Position numbers and translations under genes: made by a program
Assembly (NCBI RefSeq): GCF_905175375.1
Contig: NZ_CAJIMS010000001.1
Coordinates: 2,046,001-2,110,000 of the forward strand
DNA: 64,000 nucleotides
Direction of reading: 5' to 3'
Source of the DNA: Chryseobacterium aquaeductus
GTDB taxonomy: Bacteria > Bacteroidota > Bacteroidia > Flavobacteriales > Weeksellaceae
Notes under the pieces: generated by a model
What the model was told of the DNA's origin: nothing
Databases searched by the model: none
The model's input: the letters and a program-made list of their open reading frames with translations, nothing else
Shown here: positions 42,235 to 51,311 of the stretch, piece by piece
How the letters are laid out: the number at the start of each line of letters is the position of its first letter
Position numbering within the stretch: position 1 is the stretch's first letter

Positions 42235-42319
42235 GGAGAGATGGCAGAGTGGTCGATTGCGATAGTCTTGAAAACTATTGACTGTAACAGGTCCGGGGGT
42301 TCGAATCCCTCTCTCTCCG
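42235..42319 (+). tRNA. tRNA-Ser (anticodon TGA)
   Basis: An 85-nt class II tRNA. Acceptor GGAGAGA pairs with TCTCTCC; anticodon loop CTTGAAA gives TGA; long variable arm; T-arm GGGGGTTCGAATCCCTC. CCA not encoded. Confidence 0.96.
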
Positions 42320-42343
42320 CAAGTTGAAAAACTAAAAAACATC

Positions 42344-42379
42344 AAAAGCCTTTAAATAGTAGTATTTAAAGGCTTTTTT
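42344..42379 (+). terminator. Terminator after tRNA-Ser
   Basis: AAAGCCTTTAAATA pairs with TATTTAAAGGCTTT around a three- to four-base loop, then T residues. The rest of the gap to 42582 shows only a smaller inverted repeat (TTAAAGGTT at 42520, AACCTTTAA at 42544) and no gene. Confidence 0.9.
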
Positions 42380-42581
42380 GTATTTAAGAAATGTCAAATA
42401 TATCCTATTAATGTATGTAATAGGACAGTCATTCGTGGAGTAGTAAAAAGAAAAATAGATACTAACAAAATTTGATTATAAGCAGTCTATTCGTCAATTA
42501 TTCAAAACTAGTGAACATCTTAAAGGTTTAAAATAAATTGATCAACCTTTAAAATCATTTTCTCATCAATATTTATAAATT

Positions 42582-42616
42582 GAAGCCCGAAATAGAAAAA
42601 TCTATCTCGGGCTTCT
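42582..42616 (-). terminator. Terminator of the DUF4394 gene (minus strand)
   Basis: GAAGCCCGAAATAGA (42582-42596) pairs with TCTATCTCGGGCTTC (42601-42615) with one wobble, 23 bp beyond the DUF4394 stop. Confidence 0.8.
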
Positions 42617-42638
42617 ATCTATGAAATCAAATATGTAT

Positions 42639-44150
42639 TTAGAACCCTAAGCCTACTGTAAACCCTTTTACAGGATTTGGATAAGTAGCGAGGGAAGCTG
42701 TAGATCCGTTGGTAGTATTTACTGTGTAGATTTTAGTTTCAGCACCAACTGATGCAATCAAATACGCTTTTTGGCTTTTAGCTCCAATGTCAAATCCGTT
42801 TGCTCCACTGATATTGATACCAAGAGATCCTATTTCCATTAGGGTTCCGTTGTTTGGCGGGTTTTGCAAATACATTTTGTCTGTACTTGCATCAATTACA
42901 AATAGTGAAGTAGTAGTCGCACCTGCGAAATTATTGGTATAAGCAGCGGAACTTACAGAAGCTGGCGTAGGGTTGATAGCACCATCCACAGCAGCTACGC
43001 TTCCATCGATAGGATTCAGACGAAGGTTTTGTCCCGTATTGCTTACAACTCTTATTCTGTCAACAGTCGGATTAAAGTCAAAACCAAATTCTGTTCCTGC
43101 AAGCGGAGTTGAAAGAGTACCTGTACCAACCTGGGTTGCTGCACCTGTACCAAGATTGATTGTATAAATTCTGCTTGAGTTTCCTAAAGCATATAATTGT
43201 CCGTTTAGAGGTCTGAAATCAATTCCTAAAATTCCTTCACCAGCTTGCAGTCCAGAGATTGCTTTTGTAACAGGTGTCGCAGGATTATTTGGGTCAAATA
43301 TCTGTAGCGCATTTGCATTATCTATTGCATACGCAACTGCATTAGTCGGAATTGCCAGATCAATTACTTTTTGAGATAGTGTTCCTATGTTTGTAGCTTT
43401 TCCGCTGTTAAGGTCAACCATATACAAATTGTTTTGTGTTCCTGTAGTTGCACCCATTAATGCCACAGTATTTTCAGGATTAATGTCAAACGCAGCTTGT
43501 CCGGAGAATGTTACACCTAAGCTTCCAACTTCTACCAGAGTCCCGTTGTTTGGAGGATCTTGTTTAAATAGTTTACCTGATGTTACATCTATATCATATA
43601 AGATAGTTGTAGATGCTCCAGATTTACTATTGGTGTACGCTACTCCAGTGATAGATGATGTGGCTGCGATACTTCCATCGGTGGCAGCAAGAACACCATT
43701 TTCAGGATTAAGACGTAAATTTTGTCCTGTATTTGTCACCAATCTGATTCTGTCTACTGTAGGATTAAAATCAATTGATGCAATGGTTCCGGAAATTGCC
43801 GGTGAAAAAGCTGTTGTACTTACAGGTCTTGAAGATGCAGTAGTAGTATTAATAATATACAATTTACTAGCATTCGAAACCGCATAAAGTTCTCCCGTAG
43901 CAGGTCTGAAATCGATACTCATTAATTTTTCCCCTGAAGGGATATTACTGATTGGAAGTTTTGAGGTAGCTGTAGACGGAGCTTTAGCATTGAAAGCTAA
44001 TAGTTCGTTGTTCTCTGAAATACCATATACCATTACATCTGGTCCCATGATGTTTTCTTGTGGCATTTCCATCATGTCGTCATCATTGTCGCACGAGACA
44101 ATACTGGTAAAGGCAAACGCCGCCAAACAAAAGTTGATAAGTTTTTTCAT
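42639..44150 (-). CDS. DUF4394-domain lipoprotein, two tandem units
   Basis: A 503-residue protein with lipoprotein signal (MKKLINFCLAAFAFTSIVSC, Cys 20) and acidic linker DNDDD. Two DUF4394-like halves follow, about residues 40-265 and 270-500. Each carries the same landmarks: IDFRPxxGxLYA, then FNPTVDRIRxVxNTGQNLRLNP, then a PPNNGTLxEVGSLG segment. The fold is probably a beta propeller. Function unknown. The protein should sit on the outside of a membrane. Monocistronic, between the tRNA-Ser region and tuf. Confidence 0.88.
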   Translation of the reverse strand: MKKLINFCLAAFAFTSIVSCDNDDDMMEMPQENIMGPDVMVYGISENNELLAFNAKAPSTATSKLPISNIPSGEKLMSIDFRPATGELYAVSNASKLYIINTTTASSRPVSTTAFSPAISGTIASIDFNPTVDRIRLVTNTGQNLRLNPENGVLAATDGSIAATSSITGVAYTNSKSGASTTILYDIDVTSGKLFKQDPPNNGTLVEVGSLGVTFSGQAAFDINPENTVALMGATTGTQNNLYMVDLNSGKATNIGTLSQKVIDLAIPTNAVAYAIDNANALQIFDPNNPATPVTKAISGLQAGEGILGIDFRPLNGQLYALGNSSRIYTINLGTGAATQVGTGTLSTPLAGTEFGFDFNPTVDRIRVVSNTGQNLRLNPIDGSVAAVDGAINPTPASVSSAAYTNNFAGATTTSLFVIDASTDKMYLQNPPNNGTLMEIGSLGINISGANGFDIGAKSQKAYLIASVGAETKIYTVNTTNGSTASLATYPNPVKGFTVGLGF

Positions 44151-44344
44151 AATATTTTATTTTAATTATAGTTTCAAGATTATGTACGAAAGAAAAATCA
44201 CTTTGGATTTTGCTATCAGGTTTTTTAATCGATTTTTTTTCCTTAAATTTGCAACTCCAAGAACGGAAAATAGTGGTATGCACTTTTTGAATTTGAATAT
44301 TAAATTTTTTTTTAACAAAAATATTTTAGTATTTAAAAATTCAT

Positions 44345-44352
44345 TATATTTG
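44345..44352 (+). promoter_or_regulatory. Probable -7 box of tuf (TATATTTG)
   Basis: Exact TAnnTTTG match 45 bp before the tuf start. The -33 region is AT-rich with no clean TTG. A second similar box, TAAATTTG, lies at 44244-44251. Confidence 0.6.
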
Positions 44353-44396
44353 CACACTGAAAATTTGAATAAACAATAAATAAATAATTTAATATC

Positions 44397-45602
44397 ATGG
44401 CAAAGGAAACGTTTAATCGTAACAAACCACACTTGAACATTGGTACTATTGGTCACGTTGACCATGGTAAAACTACACTTACTGCAGCTATTAGTGCTGT
44501 ATTGGCTAGCAAAGGTCTTGCTGAGAAAAAAGATTTCTCATCTATTGACTCTGCTCCAGAAGAAAAAGAAAGAGGTATCACAATTAATACTGCTCACATT
44601 GAGTACGAAACTGAAGCTAGACACTATGCTCACGTAGATTGTCCAGGTCACGCCGATTATGTAAAGAACATGGTAACTGGTGCTGCTCAGATGGACGGTG
44701 CTATCGTAGTATGTGCTGCAACTGACGGTCCTATGCCTCAGACTAGAGAACATATCTTGCTTTGCCGTCAGGTAAACGTACCTAGAATTGTTGTTTTCAT
44801 GAACAAAGTTGACATGGTTGACGACGAAGAGTTGTTAGAGCTTGTTGAAATGGAACTTAGAGATCTTTTATCTCAATACGAATATGACGGAGATAACTCT
44901 CCAGTAATCGCTGGTTCTGCTCTTGGTGCACTTACTGCTGCTACTAATGGTACTCCAGATGACAAATGGTTCAAATCAGTTGAAGAATTGATGGATGCTG
45001 TTGATACTTGGATCGAACTTCCGGTAAGAGATCAGGAAAAACCATTCTTGATGCCTATCGAAGACGTATTCTCTATTACAGGTAGAGGTACTGTTGCAAC
45101 TGGTAGAATTGAAGCTGGTATCATCAACACAGGGGATCCTGTAGATATCATCGGTATGGGTGACGAAAAATTGACTTCTACTATTACAGGAGTTGAAATG
45201 TTCAGAAAAATCCTAGACAGAGGTGAAGCTGGTGATAACGTAGGTTTATTGTTGAGAGGTATTGAAAAAACTGACATCAAGAGAGGTATGGTAATCGCTA
45301 AGAAAGATTCTGTGAAGCCACACAAAAAATTCAAAGCTGAGGTTTATATCCTTTCTAAAGAAGAAGGTGGACGTCACACTCCATTCCACAACAAATACCG
45401 TCCTCAGTTCTACGTTAGAACTACAGACGTTACAGGTGAGATCTTCTTACCAGAAGGTGTAGAAATGGTAATGCCTGGTGATAACTTAACTATTACAGTA
45501 GAATTGTTACAACCAATCGCTCTTAACGTAGGTCTTAGATTTGCGATCAGAGAAGGAGGTAGAACAGTAGGTGCTGGTCAGGTTACTGAAATCTTAGACT
45601 AA
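44397..45602 (+). CDS. tuf: Elongation factor Tu
   Basis: A 401-residue translational GTPase that brings aminoacyl-tRNA to the ribosome. G1 is GHVDHGKT (residues 19-26), G3 [10 protein letters not shown]4 NKVDMVD, followed by the two beta-barrel domains. It is a few residues longer than common forms (about 395), because of an extra stretch, TAATNGTPD, after GSALGAL. It heads the tuf-trnW-secE-nusG group. Confidence 0.97.
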   Translation: MAKETFNRNKPHLNIGTIGHVDHGKTTLTAAISAVLASKGLAEKKDFSSIDSAPEEKERGITINTAHIEYETEARHYAHVDCPGHADYVKNMVTGAAQMDGAIVVCAATDGPMPQTREHILLCRQVNVPRIVVFMNKVDMVDDEELLELVEMELRDLLSQYEYDGDNSPVIAGSALGALTAATNGTPDDKWFKSVEELMDAVDTWIELPVRDQEKPFLMPIEDVFSITGRGTVATGRIEAGIINTGDPVDIIGMGDEKLTSTITGVEMFRKILDRGEAGDNVGLLLRGIEKTDIKRGMVIAKKDSVKPHKKFKAEVYILSKEEGGRHTPFHNKYRPQFYVRTTDVTGEIFLPEGVEMVMPGDNLTITVELLQPIALNVGLRFAIREGGRTVGAGQVTEILD

Positions 45603-45620
45603 TCATCTTAATATAATTAA

Positions 45621-45650
45621 AGTTCCGTAAGGAAGCTTACGGAACTTTTT
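45621..45650 (+). terminator. Strong terminator-like hairpin between tuf and tRNA-Trp
   Basis: AGTTCCGTAA pairs with TTACGGAACT around a five- to six-base loop, then T residues. It ends just 7 bp before the tRNA-Trp gene, leaving no room for a separate promoter, so it is probably a partial terminator. Confidence 0.8.
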
Positions 45651-45656
45651 TAATCT

Positions 45657-45727
45657 ACGGGCATCGTCCAATGGTAGGATACCGGTCTCCAACACCGTTG
45701 ATCAGGGTTCGAATCCTTGTGCCCGTG
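45657..45727 (+). tRNA. tRNA-Trp (anticodon CCA)
   Basis: A 71-nt cloverleaf. Acceptor ACGGGCA pairs with TGCCCGT; anticodon loop CTCCAAC gives CCA; T-arm AGGGTTCGAATCCTT. It lies between tuf and secE, a common bacterial arrangement. Confidence 0.96.
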
Positions 45728-45740
45728 CAAAAAGAAAATA

Positions 45741-45944
45741 ATGAGCTTAGTAGAATTTTTAAAAGGTTCTTATCACGAATTTAGACATAAGGTAGAATGG
45801 CCAAAATGGTCAGATTTACAGTCTTCAACTATAGTAGTAACTATAGCGACTGTTATATTGTCATTGTTTACCTTTGGAGTTGATGAATTGTTTTCAAAAT
45901 CAATCAGCAACATCATTGGAATATTAATTAATACCTTTAACTAA
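45741..45944 (+). CDS. secE: Preprotein translocase subunit SecE
   Basis: A 67-residue single-helix membrane protein starting MSLVEFLKGSYHEFRHKVEWPKW; the KVEWPKW amphipathic segment and the following transmembrane helix are the SecE core. It clamps SecY in the Sec channel. The frame before ATG 45741 runs into the tRNA-Trp gene, so that start is firm. nusG follows 17 bp later. Confidence 0.93.
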   Translation: MSLVEFLKGSYHEFRHKVEWPKWSDLQSSTIVVTIATVILSLFTFGVDELFSKSISNIIGILINTFN

Positions 45945-45961
45945 AAAAGTATTTTCCCATA

Positions 45962-46504
45962 ATGAGCGAATTGAAATGGTATGTGCTGAAAGCGATCAGC
46001 GGACAGGAAAATAAAGTGAAAAACTACATTGAGACAGAAATCAAACGTTTAGGGTTTGAGCAGTATGTTACTCAGGTAGTGATTCCTATGGAAAAGGTAA
46101 TTCAGCTTAGAAATGGGAAGAAAGTACCAAAAGAACGACCATACTATCCTGGTTATCTTATGGTAGAAGCAGAGTTGATGGGAGAGATTCCTCACGTGAT
46201 CAAAAATATTCCTGGTGTGATTTCTTTCTTAAGTTTAACTAAAGGTGGAGATCCTGTTCCGATGAGAAAATCTGAGGTCAACAGAATGCTAGGCAGAATG
46301 GATGAACTTTCAGAATTTGCTTCTGATGCAGAAATCCCGTTCATTGTTGGAGAAAACGTAAAAGTAATCGACGGACCATTCAATGGTTTCAATGGTACTG
46401 TAGAGAAAATCTTAGAAGACAAGAAGAAAGTAGAAGTTTCTGTTTTGATCTTCGGAAGAAAAACTCCAATGGAACTAAGTTTTGGACAAGTAGAAAAAGT
46501 ATAA
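45962..46504 (+). CDS. nusG: Transcription elongation/termination factor NusG
   Basis: A 180-residue factor that binds RNA polymerase and modulates pausing and Rho. The N-terminal NGN domain begins WYVLKAISGQENKVK; the C-terminal KOW domain is IVGENVKVIDGPFNGFNGTVE. Canonical position after secE. A terminator follows, so rplK starts a new transcript. Confidence 0.95.
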   Translation: MSELKWYVLKAISGQENKVKNYIETEIKRLGFEQYVTQVVIPMEKVIQLRNGKKVPKERPYYPGYLMVEAELMGEIPHVIKNIPGVISFLSLTKGGDPVPMRKSEVNRMLGRMDELSEFASDAEIPFIVGENVKVIDGPFNGFNGTVEKILEDKKKVEVSVLIFGRKTPMELSFGQVEKV

Positions 46505-46526
46505 AACTTTTCTAAAAAAATAATGA

Positions 46527-46558
46527 AAAACCAATCTGAATTTCAGGTTGGTTTTGTT
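46527..46558 (+). terminator. Terminator of the tuf-secE-nusG transcript
   Basis: AACCAATCTGAA pairs with TTCAGGTTGGTT with one wobble and almost no loop beyond the central bases, then a T-rich tail. Confidence 0.75.
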
Positions 46559-46645
46559 GTTTCAAATAGAAAAATGACTTAGTATTTTGTTCATTATAAT
46601 TTAACTGTTTTTATTTTTATTTAATTTTGTCTAAAATTAATAACA

Positions 46646-47524
46646 ATGAAAATGAAAAGTCTTTATTTTCTAATTTCAGTTTTCTGTGTTCACATATTAC
46701 ATTCACAAACACTGATACATCACACTACTAATTACTTTGGACCAAATGCCAATCCTGTTCCTGAATTTACAGATGCATTGATTCCTGAGAGTACAATTTT
46801 AACATTAACTGGTGATTATTATTTTGGACATGGAGATCGCACTTTGTCTAATAATATGAAGGTTGAGATTCCGCTTATTCCTGAAAAAGTTTCAGTAAAA
46901 GTCTGGAAAACTTTAGTTGAGTATTATTATGTAAAGGACGAAATTGTTTCACGAAGATCAATGCAAAAGAATAGTGGTTTTGCAACAGGTGATTTTTACA
47001 TACAAACTAGAATAAAAATTTTATCTGAAAAAATAAACAGACCTGCATTTGTTTTAAATTCAACATTAAAGACAGCATCGGGAAGTGATTTCAAAAACAG
47101 ACGTTTTTTTAATACTGCAGGATACTATTTTGATTTTGAATTGGGAAAATCGCTTATGTTCAGCAATTCTTTTATAGATGAAATCCGTCTGGTTTCTGAT
47201 ATAGGCTTCTTCTCTTGGGATGTGCAAACTCCAAATCTCAATGTACAGGATGATGCAATAGTGTATGGATTGAAATTGATATTAAAACATAAAAGTATCA
47301 GCTTAGAAAATACTTTTTCAGGCTATAAAGGCTGGATTAGGAGAGTTGAAGATTACGGAAACAGGCCAATTGTTTTTTCATCAAAACTAAATTTTAATGT
47401 AAGAAAAACTTTATGGTTTGTTCAGTTTCAATATGGTATAAAGTATTTTCCTTACGAGCAAATTAGATTAGGAGTACAGATCCCGTTAGAAAATTTCACG
47501 CCTAATTTCTTTGGAAAAAATTAA
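46646..47524 (+). CDS. Putative outer-membrane beta-barrel protein, function unknown
   Basis: A 292-residue protein with signal peptide (MKMKSLYFLISVFCVHILHSQ; ATG 46652 is an alternative) and repeated short amphipathic strands such as GFATGDFYIQTRIKIL and YGLKLILKHKSISLEN, as in outer-membrane barrels. I do not recognise the family for certain; it loosely resembles DUF5020-type barrels. It sits between nusG and rplK, an unusual place for an accessory gene, and has no clear promoter of its own beyond AT-rich DNA. Confidence 0.7.
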   Translation: MKMKSLYFLISVFCVHILHSQTLIHHTTNYFGPNANPVPEFTDALIPESTILTLTGDYYFGHGDRTLSNNMKVEIPLIPEKVSVKVWKTLVEYYYVKDEIVSRRSMQKNSGFATGDFYIQTRIKILSEKINRPAFVLNSTLKTASGSDFKNRRFFNTAGYYFDFELGKSLMFSNSFIDEIRLVSDIGFFSWDVQTPNLNVQDDAIVYGLKLILKHKSISLENTFSGYKGWIRRVEDYGNRPIVFSSKLNFNVRKTLWFVQFQYGIKYFPYEQIRLGVQIPLENFTPNFFGKN

Positions 47525-47601
47525 CTCTATTATAATTGTTTGTATAAACGTAGGTTTTCAAAATTAATTTGGTTATTTCTGAAATTTAATGAGTTAAGTA
47601 T

Positions 47602-47631
47602 TTGCTAATTAAAATAAATTTCATAATTTTG
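47602..47631 (+). promoter_or_regulatory. Promoter of rplK-rplA-rplJ-rplL
   Basis: TTG (47602-47604), 19-bp spacer, TAATTTTG (47624-47631); full consensus. The leader to rplK is about 90 nt. Confidence 0.75.
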
Positions 47632-47641
47632 CAGTCCGAAA

Positions 47642-47676
47642 AGTAGGTTTACTTTATGTGAGTGCGGTAACCTACT
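47642..47676 (+). promoter_or_regulatory. Leader hairpin upstream of rplK
   Basis: AGTAGGTT (47642-47649) pairs with AACCTACT (47669-47676), extended by AC/GT with one bulge. It begins just after the expected transcript start. It could be a site for ribosomal-protein feedback, but no L1 or L11 site has been shown here. Confidence 0.45.
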
Positions 47677-47729
47677 GAATAATAAATGCTTCCAAACTCA
47701 TTAATTATTCAATTTTTAAAAAACAAACA

Positions 47730-48173
47730 ATGGCTAAAAAAGTCTTTAAAATGGTTAAGCTCCAAGTAAAAGGAGGAGCTGCAAACCCATCTCCACCAGT
47801 AGGTCCAGCATTGGGTTCTGCAGGTGTGAACATCATGGAGTTTTGTAAACAATTTAACGGAAGAACTCAGGATAAGCCAGGTCAAGTTTTGCCTGTAGTA
47901 ATTACAGTGTACGAAGACAAATCTTTTGAATTCGTTATTAAAACTCCACCTGCAGCAATTCAGTTAATGGATGCAGCTAAGATCAAAGGAGGATCCGGTG
48001 AACCAAACAGAAACAAAGTAGGTGCCGTATCTTGGGCTCAGGTTCAAAAAATCGCTGAAGATAAGATGACAGATCTTAACTGTTTTACGATGGATTCTGC
48101 TCTTTCTATGGTTGCAGGTACTGCTAGATCTATGGGATTAAGAGTAACAGGAACTAAACCAACTAACGCTTAA
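47730..48173 (+). CDS. rplK: 50S ribosomal protein L11
   Basis: A 147-residue L11: N-terminal [31 protein letters not shown] binding the GTPase-associated centre, and C-terminal RNA-binding domain ending [11 protein letters not shown]. First gene of the operon, 11 bp before rplA. Confidence 0.96.
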   Translation: MAKKVFKMVKLQVKGGAANPSPPVGPALGSAGVNIMEFCKQFNGRTQDKPGQVLPVVITVYEDKSFEFVIKTPPAAIQLMDAAKIKGGSGEPNRNKVGAVSWAQVQKIAEDKMTDLNCFTMDSALSMVAGTARSMGLRVTGTKPTNA

Positions 48174-48184
48174 AACTAAGAGAA

Positions 48185-48877
48185 ATGGCAAAATTAACTA
48201 AAAAGCAAAAGGAAGCTTTAAGCAAAGTAGAAAAAGGAAGAATTTATAACCTTGAAGAAGGTGCTGCTCTTGTAAAAGAAGTAAACACTGCAAAGTTTGA
48301 TGCTTCTGTAGATATCGCTGTAAGATTGGGTGTAGATCCAAGAAAAGCTAACCAAATGGTAAGAGGCGTAGTATCTCTTCCTCATGGTACTGGTAAAGAT
48401 GTTAAAGTATTGGCATTGGTTACTCCGGATAAAGAAGCTGAAGCGAAAGAAGCAGGTGCAGATTACGTAGGTCTTGACGAATATTTACAAAAAATAAAAG
48501 AAGGTTGGACGGATGTTGACGTTATCGTTACTATGCCAGCTGTTATGGGTAAATTAGGACCATTGGGTAGAGTATTAGGACCAAGAGGTTTGATGCCTAA
48601 CCCAAAATCAGGTACTGTAACTATGGAAATTGGTAAAGCAGTAACTGAGGTAAAAGCTGGTAAAATTGACTTTAAAGTAGATAAATACGGTATTATCCAC
48701 GCTGGTATTGGTAAAGTGTCTTTCGATGCTGCTAAAATCAAGGAAAATGCTCAGGAATTAATTTCTACATTGATCAAAATGAAGCCAACTGCTGCTAAAG
48801 GTACTTATGTGAAGAGCATTTATTTGTCTTCTACAATGAGCCCAGGTATTGCAATTGATAGTAAATCTGTTAACTAA
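48185..48877 (+). CDS. rplA: 50S ribosomal protein L1
   Basis: A 230-residue L1 with signature [20 protein letters not shown] and the [19 protein letters not shown] loop. It forms the L1 stalk near the E site. Only 17 bp separate it from rplJ. Confidence 0.97.
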   Translation: MAKLTKKQKEALSKVEKGRIYNLEEGAALVKEVNTAKFDASVDIAVRLGVDPRKANQMVRGVVSLPHGTGKDVKVLALVTPDKEAEAKEAGADYVGLDEYLQKIKEGWTDVDVIVTMPAVMGKLGPLGRVLGPRGLMPNPKSGTVTMEIGKAVTEVKAGKIDFKVDKYGIIHAGIGKVSFDAAKIKENAQELISTLIKMKPTAAKGTYVKSIYLSSTMSPGIAIDSKSVN

Positions 48878-48894
48878 TTATAATCCTTAAGACA

Positions 48895-49488
48895 ATGACA
48901 AAAGACCAAAAAGTTGTAGCAATACAAGAGATCAAAGACTTGCTTCAGGATGCAAAAGTAGTTTATGTAGCAGATCTAGACGGTTTGAACGCTGCTAAAT
49001 CTTCTGACTTCAGAAGACAGGCTTTCAAGCAAAATATCAAAGTGAAAGTGGTAAAAAATACACTTTTGCAAAAAGCAATGGAACAAATTGACGGGATTGA
49101 TTTCTCTGAAATGTTCGAAACTTTCAAAGGAAACTCTGCATTAATGATTGCTGAAACGGCTAACGCTCCGGCAAAATTAATCAAAGACTTTAGAAAGAAA
49201 GAAGAGAAGCCGGCATTGAAGTCTGCTTTCGTACAAGAAACTTTCTATGTTGGTGACAACAATCTTGATGCCTTAGTAAGCATTAAGTCTAGAGAAGAAA
49301 TGATCGGTGAAATCATCGGATTACTTCAGTCTCCAATCCAAAGAGTTGTTTCTGCTCTTCAAAACAAATCTGAAACTACAGAAGCTAAAGCTGAAGAGGC
49401 TGCTCCTGCTGTAGAAGAAACTCCTGCTGAGGCGGCTCCGGAAGCTCCAGCTGCAGAAAGCACTGACGAAACGCCAGCTGCTGAATAA
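48895..49488 (+). CDS. rplJ: 50S ribosomal protein L10
   Basis: A 197-residue L10 (MTKDQKVVAIQEIKDLLQDA), the base of the L7/L12 stalk. The body ends near residue 165; a C-terminal extension of about 30 residues is rich in Ala, Pro and Glu (EEAAPAVEETPAEAAPEA), as seen in several Bacteroidota. With only 17 bp upstream there is no room for the long L10 leader known in enterobacteria. Confidence 0.95.
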   Translation: MTKDQKVVAIQEIKDLLQDAKVVYVADLDGLNAAKSSDFRRQAFKQNIKVKVVKNTLLQKAMEQIDGIDFSEMFETFKGNSALMIAETANAPAKLIKDFRKKEEKPALKSAFVQETFYVGDNNLDALVSIKSREEMIGEIIGLLQSPIQRVVSALQNKSETTEAKAEEAAPAVEETPAEAAPEAPAAESTDETPAAE

Positions 49489-49536
49489 TAGACTCTCAAA
49501 AAATTAAATAAATAATCAACAAAAAACATTACAACA

Positions 49537-49902
49537 ATGTCAGATTTAAAAAATTTAGCTGAAACGCTAGTAAACTTAACAGTAAAAGACGTAAATGAAT
49601 TAGCTACTATCCTTAAGGATGAGTACGGAATCGAGCCAGCTGCTGCTGCAGTTGTTATGGCTGGTCCTGGTGCTGAAGCTGTAGAAGAAAAAACAGAATT
49701 CGACGTAATTCTTAAAGCTGCTGGTGCTTCTAAATTAGCTATCGTTAAATTGGTAAAAGATTTAACTGGTGCTGGTCTTAAAGAAGCTAAAGATATCGTA
49801 GATGGAGCTCCTGCTGCTATCAAAACTGGTATCTCTAAAGACGAAGCTGAAGCTCTTAAGAAGCAACTTGAAGAAGCTGGTGCTGAAGTAGAATTGAAAT
49901 AA
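49537..49902 (+). CDS. rplL: 50S ribosomal protein L7/L12
   Basis: A 121-residue stalk protein: N-terminal dimerisation domain, Ala-rich hinge ([21 protein letters not shown]) and C-terminal factor-binding domain ([27 protein letters not shown]). It ends the ribosomal-protein transcript; a strong terminator follows, so rpoBC is not cotranscribed by default. Confidence 0.96.
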   Translation: MSDLKNLAETLVNLTVKDVNELATILKDEYGIEPAAAAVVMAGPGAEAVEEKTEFDVILKAAGASKLAIVKLVKDLTGAGLKEAKDIVDGAPAAIKTGISKDEAEALKKQLEEAGAEVELK

Positions 49903-49924
49903 TTCTTTTCTTTTTACAAGATAT

Positions 49925-49957
49925 GAAGGTCACTATTTTTATAGTGACCTTTTTTTA
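49925..49957 (+). terminator. Terminator of the rplKAJL operon
   Basis: AAGGTCACTAT pairs perfectly with ATAGTGACCTT around TTTT, followed by T residues. Confidence 0.93.
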
Positions 49958-50642
49958 TCAGCATTATCTCGTACTGAACTATTTCGGCGAATCATTTAGT
50001 CTTTTGAGAAGTAGCAAAATTTATGTTTACTAATCTACGATGATGTGATTACGTGAATGGATTCATATATAACTTTTTATTTATAAAAATAATGTGAAAA
50101 AATTGATATTTAGAGATAACTACTAAATCTGTAAAAAGAGAATGTAGCTTCTTTTTTAAACTGAGAATTTGGTATTATGCAAACCTTAACTGTAAATTCT
50201 ACAATATGATTGAATTACTTCGTTCTGGAGCAATTTTTTATTTTAAACATAGATTTACTACAAATTATAAATAAAATACTTTGAAATCAGGAATTATTTT
50301 AATTTTTCTATTGCAAATTGTCTGTTATTTATTCGTAGAGAATACCTCGAGGTTTACCTCGGGGTCAAAGGAGGAAAAGTTTGGAAAACAGATGGTTTTT
50401 CATAAAACTAAAAATAAAACTTCTTCCTTTGAATACCTCGAGGCTCTGCCTCGGGGATTATTTATTTGGATAAACTTATCTAAAATATTATAAATTCACA
50501 TAGTAACGACAAATTAATGTAATAAATTGATTATTTTTACACTTGTAAATTGTTATAGTTGCAAAAACCTCTATTCTATACTAGTAATATTGTAAATGGC
50601 TCAAAGGCTGTTCAAGGCTTTGATTATTTTCGCATCTTGGTA
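49958..50642. other. Long intergenic region with an inverted-repeat element
   Basis: Nearly 700 bp with no gene I can support. A 70-codon frame (50281-50493) runs straight through the inverted-repeat element and looks spurious. TATTTTTA near 50532 is a near-match to a -7 box for the next gene. Confidence 0.5.
50345..50456. repeat. MITE-like or REP-like element with paired CCTCGAGG hairpins
   Basis: Two similar hairpins bound the element: CCTCGAGG-TTTA-CCTCGGGG (50345-50364) and CCTCGAGG-CTCTG-CCTCGGGG (50436-50456). Both are preceded by AATA. Inside, TCAAAGGAGGAAAAGTTT (50365-50382) is inversely repeated as AAACTTCTTCCTTTGA (50417-50432), so the whole 112 bp can fold into one structure with an AT-rich apical loop. 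The GC-rich arms contrast with the surrounding DNA. Confidence 0.65.
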
Positions 50643-51245
50643 ATGTGTTTGCTGTCATTTTGCAGTATATTAGGATATTCGCAAGAGAATGATACGATAA
50701 AACGTACTTCTCCCCCAACCATTGTTCTAAAAAATGGTGCAAAAATCTTCTCAAAGGATGAAAGTTTTAATAAGCAGATTCTTGATAATAAAATTGTCAT
50801 TAAGAATTCTGATGTTTTGTATCAGGAGAATTCGTCTAAATCAAACTTACTTCAAGTTGTTGCCAAAAAAATGAGTGACGAAAAAAGCAATCTCCAAAAA
50901 CAGTTAAAAGCTGCTGAAGACAACACACAGAGAGAGGCTATAAAGAAAGTAAGAAAGGAGATAGATCAACATAAAGAAAAAATGAAATCTTTTCCAAACG
51001 AAAAGATAGATGGTTTTCCTTCTTCAGAAAGACTTGTAGCGTCTTCACATATCAACCAAGATTATATAGGTTCTTTTTACCACGGTCATTCTTTTTCAAA
51101 AATATATACAGCAGAAAATATTTATATTGTATTTACTGCTTTAGATTTTCTACACTCTCAAAAAATAACTCACTACAACAGCAAATCTCTTGCTTTTTGT
51201 TATTCTGAGGTCTATTCTGTAAGACCGCCACCTTTAAGTATTTGA
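50643..51245 (+). CDS. Secreted protein with coiled-coil segment, unknown function
   Basis: A 200-residue protein if it starts at ATG 50643 (MCLLSFCSILGYSQEND), which gives a clean signal peptide; an in-frame TTG at 50559 would add 28 residues and push the signal inward. The middle (about residues 70-115) is rich in Lys, Glu and Gln and looks like a coiled coil (KKMSDEKSNLQKQLKAAED). It ends SVRPPPLSI. I do not recognise the family. It lies upstream of three tandem paralogues on the same strand, 66 bp apart. Confidence 0.65.
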   Translation: MCLLSFCSILGYSQENDTIKRTSPPTIVLKNGAKIFSKDESFNKQILDNKIVIKNSDVLYQENSSKSNLLQVVAKKMSDEKSNLQKQLKAAEDNTQREAIKKVRKEIDQHKEKMKSFPNEKIDGFPSSERLVASSHINQDYIGSFYHGHSFSKIYTAENIYIVFTALDFLHSQKITHYNSKSLAFCYSEVYSVRPPPLSI

Positions 51246-51311
51246 TTTTAATTGTTTAACAGCTGTTTGTTACGTTTTAAACAGCTTATTCTTTAATTCA
51301 ATAAACTTAAA

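Noticed and set aside
50281..50493. A 70-codon frame with a hydrophobic start
   Set aside because: It starts with TTG and runs straight through the paired-hairpin element, so its sequence is dictated by the repeat.
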